Shown here: piece by piece, positions 4,585 to 6,118 of the stretch
How the letters are laid out: each line of letters starts with the position of its first letter
How positions within the stretch are numbered: the first letter of the stretch is position 1
Assembly (NCBI GenBank): GCA_903915315.1
Contig: CAIWSO010000357.1
Coordinates: 1-6,118 of the forward strand
Direction of reading: 5' to 3'
Origin: an uncultured Spartobacteria bacterium
GTDB lineage: Bacteria; Verrucomicrobiota; Verrucomicrobiia; Chthoniobacterales; Terrimicrobiaceae
Length of the DNA stretch: 6,118 nt
Translations under genes and position numbers: made by a program
The notes under the pieces: generated by a model
Seen by the model: the letters and a program-made list of their open reading frames with translations, nothing else
What the model was told of the DNA's origin: nothing
The model's database searches: none

Positions 4585-6118
4585 CATTCGGTAATCCTCA
4601 ATGGCTTTGGGGCCTCGTATTGTTGCCTGTATTGGCTTGTGTTTATCTGTGGGCACACTACCGCAGTCGCACGCTCATTGCTAAGATCGTGGCCCCTCGT
4701 TTGCGTAGTCAGCTTGCCGGATCGGTGAGTGTGCCGCGTCGAGTTCTGAGAGCCCTTTTGCTTTTGTTGGCGCTTGCGGGTGTGATTCTCGCTCTTGCCC
4801 AACCGCGCTATGGTTTTATTGAAAAGGAAACCAAGCAAAAGGGCAGGGATGTCGTGATCGCGTTGGATACCTCGAAAAGCATGCTGGCCACAGATATCGC
4901 CCCCGATCGACTCACTCGGGCCAAACTTTTCAGTCAGGATCTTCTTCGATTTCTCAAGGGGGATCGCGTGGGACTCATTGCTTTTGCGGGTTCCGCTTTT
5001 TTGCAGGCTCCGCTTACTTTGGATTACGCTGCCGTGACCAATGCGCTGGATGAGATGGATACAAGTGTGATTCCGATGGGTGGCACAAACATGGCCGCCG
5101 CCATTGCCACAGCAAGGGAGGCCTTTGGGAAGGCGGAGGGGCAGACGAGGGCGTTGGTGATTTTAACCGATGGCGAGGAGTTGGATGCTGATGGAATCGC
5201 TGCCGCCAAGCAGGCCACATCCGAAGGGATTCGGATTTTCACTGTTGGGATCGGTTCGGCGGCTGGATCCCTTATTCCTGTGCGAACTCAGGATGGAAGG
5301 CAGGATTTCGTGCGCGATGCTTCTGGAAAGCCTGTGAATTCGAAGCTGGATACCGCTCGCTTGAATGAAATCGCTCAAGCTACAGGAGGATTTTTTGTGA
5401 ACATTGGTCCCGATGCGGCCAAAGAGATATTCCAAAAAGGCATAGAACCAATGGAGCTCACAGAGAATGGGGTCTTCACTTCCCGCCAGCCTGTTGAGCG
5501 CTACCAATGGCCACTTGGTTTTGCAGTTTTTTGTCTAATGCTCTCCGTTCTTCCGGGTGATCGCAGCCGGAAGGTTCCGCTGGTTTTGGCGATGCTCGCC
5601 TCGCTTATTACTACCACTACCATGAGCCACGCTGACACCAATGGGATTCAAGAATACAAGGCGGGGCAATACGAGCAGGCCGAAGCCTCATTTGAAAAAG
5701 GGCTCCAAACCGAACCGGATTCGCGCCCCTTGCAATTCAATGCCGGCGCGGCCGCTTACAAGTCGGGAAAATTTGACCAAGCTATCTCTTACTTCACCAA
5801 AGCTTTGCTTTCTGAAGATAAAAAGCTCCGAGAGGAAGCCTCCTACAACCTTGCCAACTCGCTTGTCCGAACTGGTGAAGCCGCCCAGGAAAACGAGGCG
5901 AAGAAGACGGCGTGGGAAAGTGCCATCGAGCATTATTCCGAAGCGCTGAATCTGAATCCCGAAAATAAATTGGCCAAAGAAAATAGGGAGATGGTTGAAA
6001 AGCTTCTGAAAAATCTCGAAAAACAGGAGCAACAAGACAAAAAAGATCAGAAGGATCAGAAGGATCAGAAGGATCAGAAGGATCAGAAGGATCAGAAGGA
6101 TCAGAAGGATCAGAAGGA
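4566..6118 (+). CDS. batB: BatB-BatC fusion: VWA membrane protein with TPR region, open at window end
   Basis: One uninterrupted frame runs from the ATG at 4566 to the end of the window (517 codons, no stop). Domains in order: membrane segments at about 13-30 and 60-78; VWA domain at about 93-295 with intact MIDAS DTSKS (101-105), GGTN (172-175, T174) and TDGE (201-204, D202); membrane segment at about 315-330; a second, signal-like hydrophobic segment at about 337-353; TPR-like helices at about 357-386, 387-420 and 423-466; a charged helix at about 470-492; then Lys-Asp-Gln repeats. The first half is BatB, the second BatC, which is a separate gene in Bacteroides fragilis. VWA-TPR fusions are, to my knowledge, known in other Bat loci. 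The start overlaps batA by 19 bases and has no Shine-Dalgarno site, but LTFGNPQWLWGLVLLP is the family N-terminus and no other start fits. The TPR part is probably periplasmic and used for protein binding. Confidence 0.93.
   Translation, partial: METTPLTFGNPQWLWGLVLLPVLACVYLWAHYRSRTLIAKIVAPRLRSQLAGSVSVPRRVLRALLLLLALAGVILALAQPRYGFIEKETKQKGRDVVIALDTSKSMLATDIAPDRLTRAKLFSQDLLRFLKGDRVGLIAFAGSAFLQAPLTLDYAAVTNALDEMDTSVIPMGGTNMAAAIATAREAFGKAEGQTRALVILTDGEELDADGIAAAKQATSEGIRIFTVGIGSAAGSLIPVRTQDGRQDFVRDASGKPVNSKLDTARLNEIAQATGGFFVNIGPDAAKEIFQKGIEPMELTENGVFTSRQPVERYQWPLGFAVFCLMLSVLPGDRSRKVPLVLAMLASLITTTTMSHADTNGIQEYKAGQYEQAEASFEKGLQTEPDSRPLQFNAGAAAYKSGKFDQAISYFTKALLSEDKKLREEASYNLANSLVRTGEAAQENEAKKTAWESAIEHYSEALNLNPENKLAKENREMVEKLLKNLEKQEQQDKKDQKDQKDQKDQKDQKDQKDQKDQK
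5562..5633 (+). other. Internal signal-peptide-like segment at the BatB-BatC junction
   Basis: Residues 333-356 of the fusion protein have a basic n-region (RSRK), a hydrophobic core (VPLVLAMLASLITT) and a small-residue end (SHA before D357) that would suit signal peptidase I. Together they look like the signal peptide of a formerly separate BatC. In the present protein it probably acts as a fourth membrane segment, placing the TPR region on the same side as the VWA domain, or it may be cleaved. Confidence 0.5.
6042..6118 (+). repeat. 9-base tandem repeat (AAGGATCAG) encoding Lys-Asp-Gln
   Basis: A first unit with one mismatch (AAAGATCAG, 6042-6050) is followed by seven perfect copies (6051-6113) and a partial eighth that reaches the window end. 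The unit is in frame, so copy-number change alters length without a frameshift. Every unit contains GATC. The encoded tail is highly charged and likely disordered or helical. Lys/Asp/Gln-rich tails are common after the TPRs of BatC proteins, but such exact DNA repetition is unusual. Confidence 0.97.

Noticed and set aside
5641..5949. 102-codon open frame on the + strand in another frame
   Set aside because: It overlaps the TPR region of the BatB-BatC fusion. Its product is Arg/Lys/Pro-rich without a motif, typical of an out-of-frame reading.
6042..6118. CRISPR-like array
   Set aside because: The units are contiguous 9-base coding repeats without spacers, in frame with the TPR protein.

Overview
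The window comes from a Gram-negative-type bacterium with roughly half G+C content. Its core is a Bat/MoxR operon (named for Bacteroides aerotolerance), all on the + strand: a MoxR AAA+ ATPase, a soluble DUF58 protein, a small DUF4381-like membrane protein, a BatA-type VWA membrane protein and a BatB-type VWA protein fused to a BatC-type TPR region. This gene order, the membrane-anchored VWA pair and the scarcity of clear Shine-Dalgarno sites fit the Bacteroidota or PVC groups (Verrucomicrobiota and relatives). The lineage is an inference with low confidence; no marker gene is present.

Layout: positions 1-501 hold the 3' part of a gene of uncertain function, possibly an OB-fold protein, which enters from outside the window. 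Positions 577-963 hold a small single-pass membrane protein that I do not recognise. Its AGGA-containing upstream hexamer can be read either as a ribosome binding site or as an extended -10 promoter. Positions 964-1131 are non-coding and AT-rich. They carry two copies of a composite direct repeat just before moxR, the best candidate for the operon's control region. Positions 1132-6118 are the operon. The first gap (moxR to DUF58) is 44 bases. After that, successive genes overlap by 4, 4 and 19 bases, which implies co-transcription and translational coupling.

How the genes probably work together: in known MoxR systems the hexameric ATPase acts as a chaperone-like remodeller, and the VWA proteins, which bind a metal ion at the MIDAS site, act as its adaptors or substrates. 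Here all three VWA-type proteins (DUF58, BatA, BatB) keep the MIDAS residues, and MoxR keeps Walker A, Walker B and the sensors, so the system looks functional. BatA and BatB are membrane anchored. The TPR part fused to BatB follows an extra signal-like hydrophobic segment and is probably outside the cytoplasmic membrane.

The most notable points are the BatB-BatC fusion with what looks like a fossil signal peptide at the junction, a perfect 9-base tandem repeat (Lys-Asp-Gln, one GATC per unit) running off the end of the window, and the composite repeat upstream of moxR. The system itself is a known type; I see no evidence for a wholly new one. The reading frame of the fusion protein is still open at the window's end, and a BatD-type gene would be expected beyond it.
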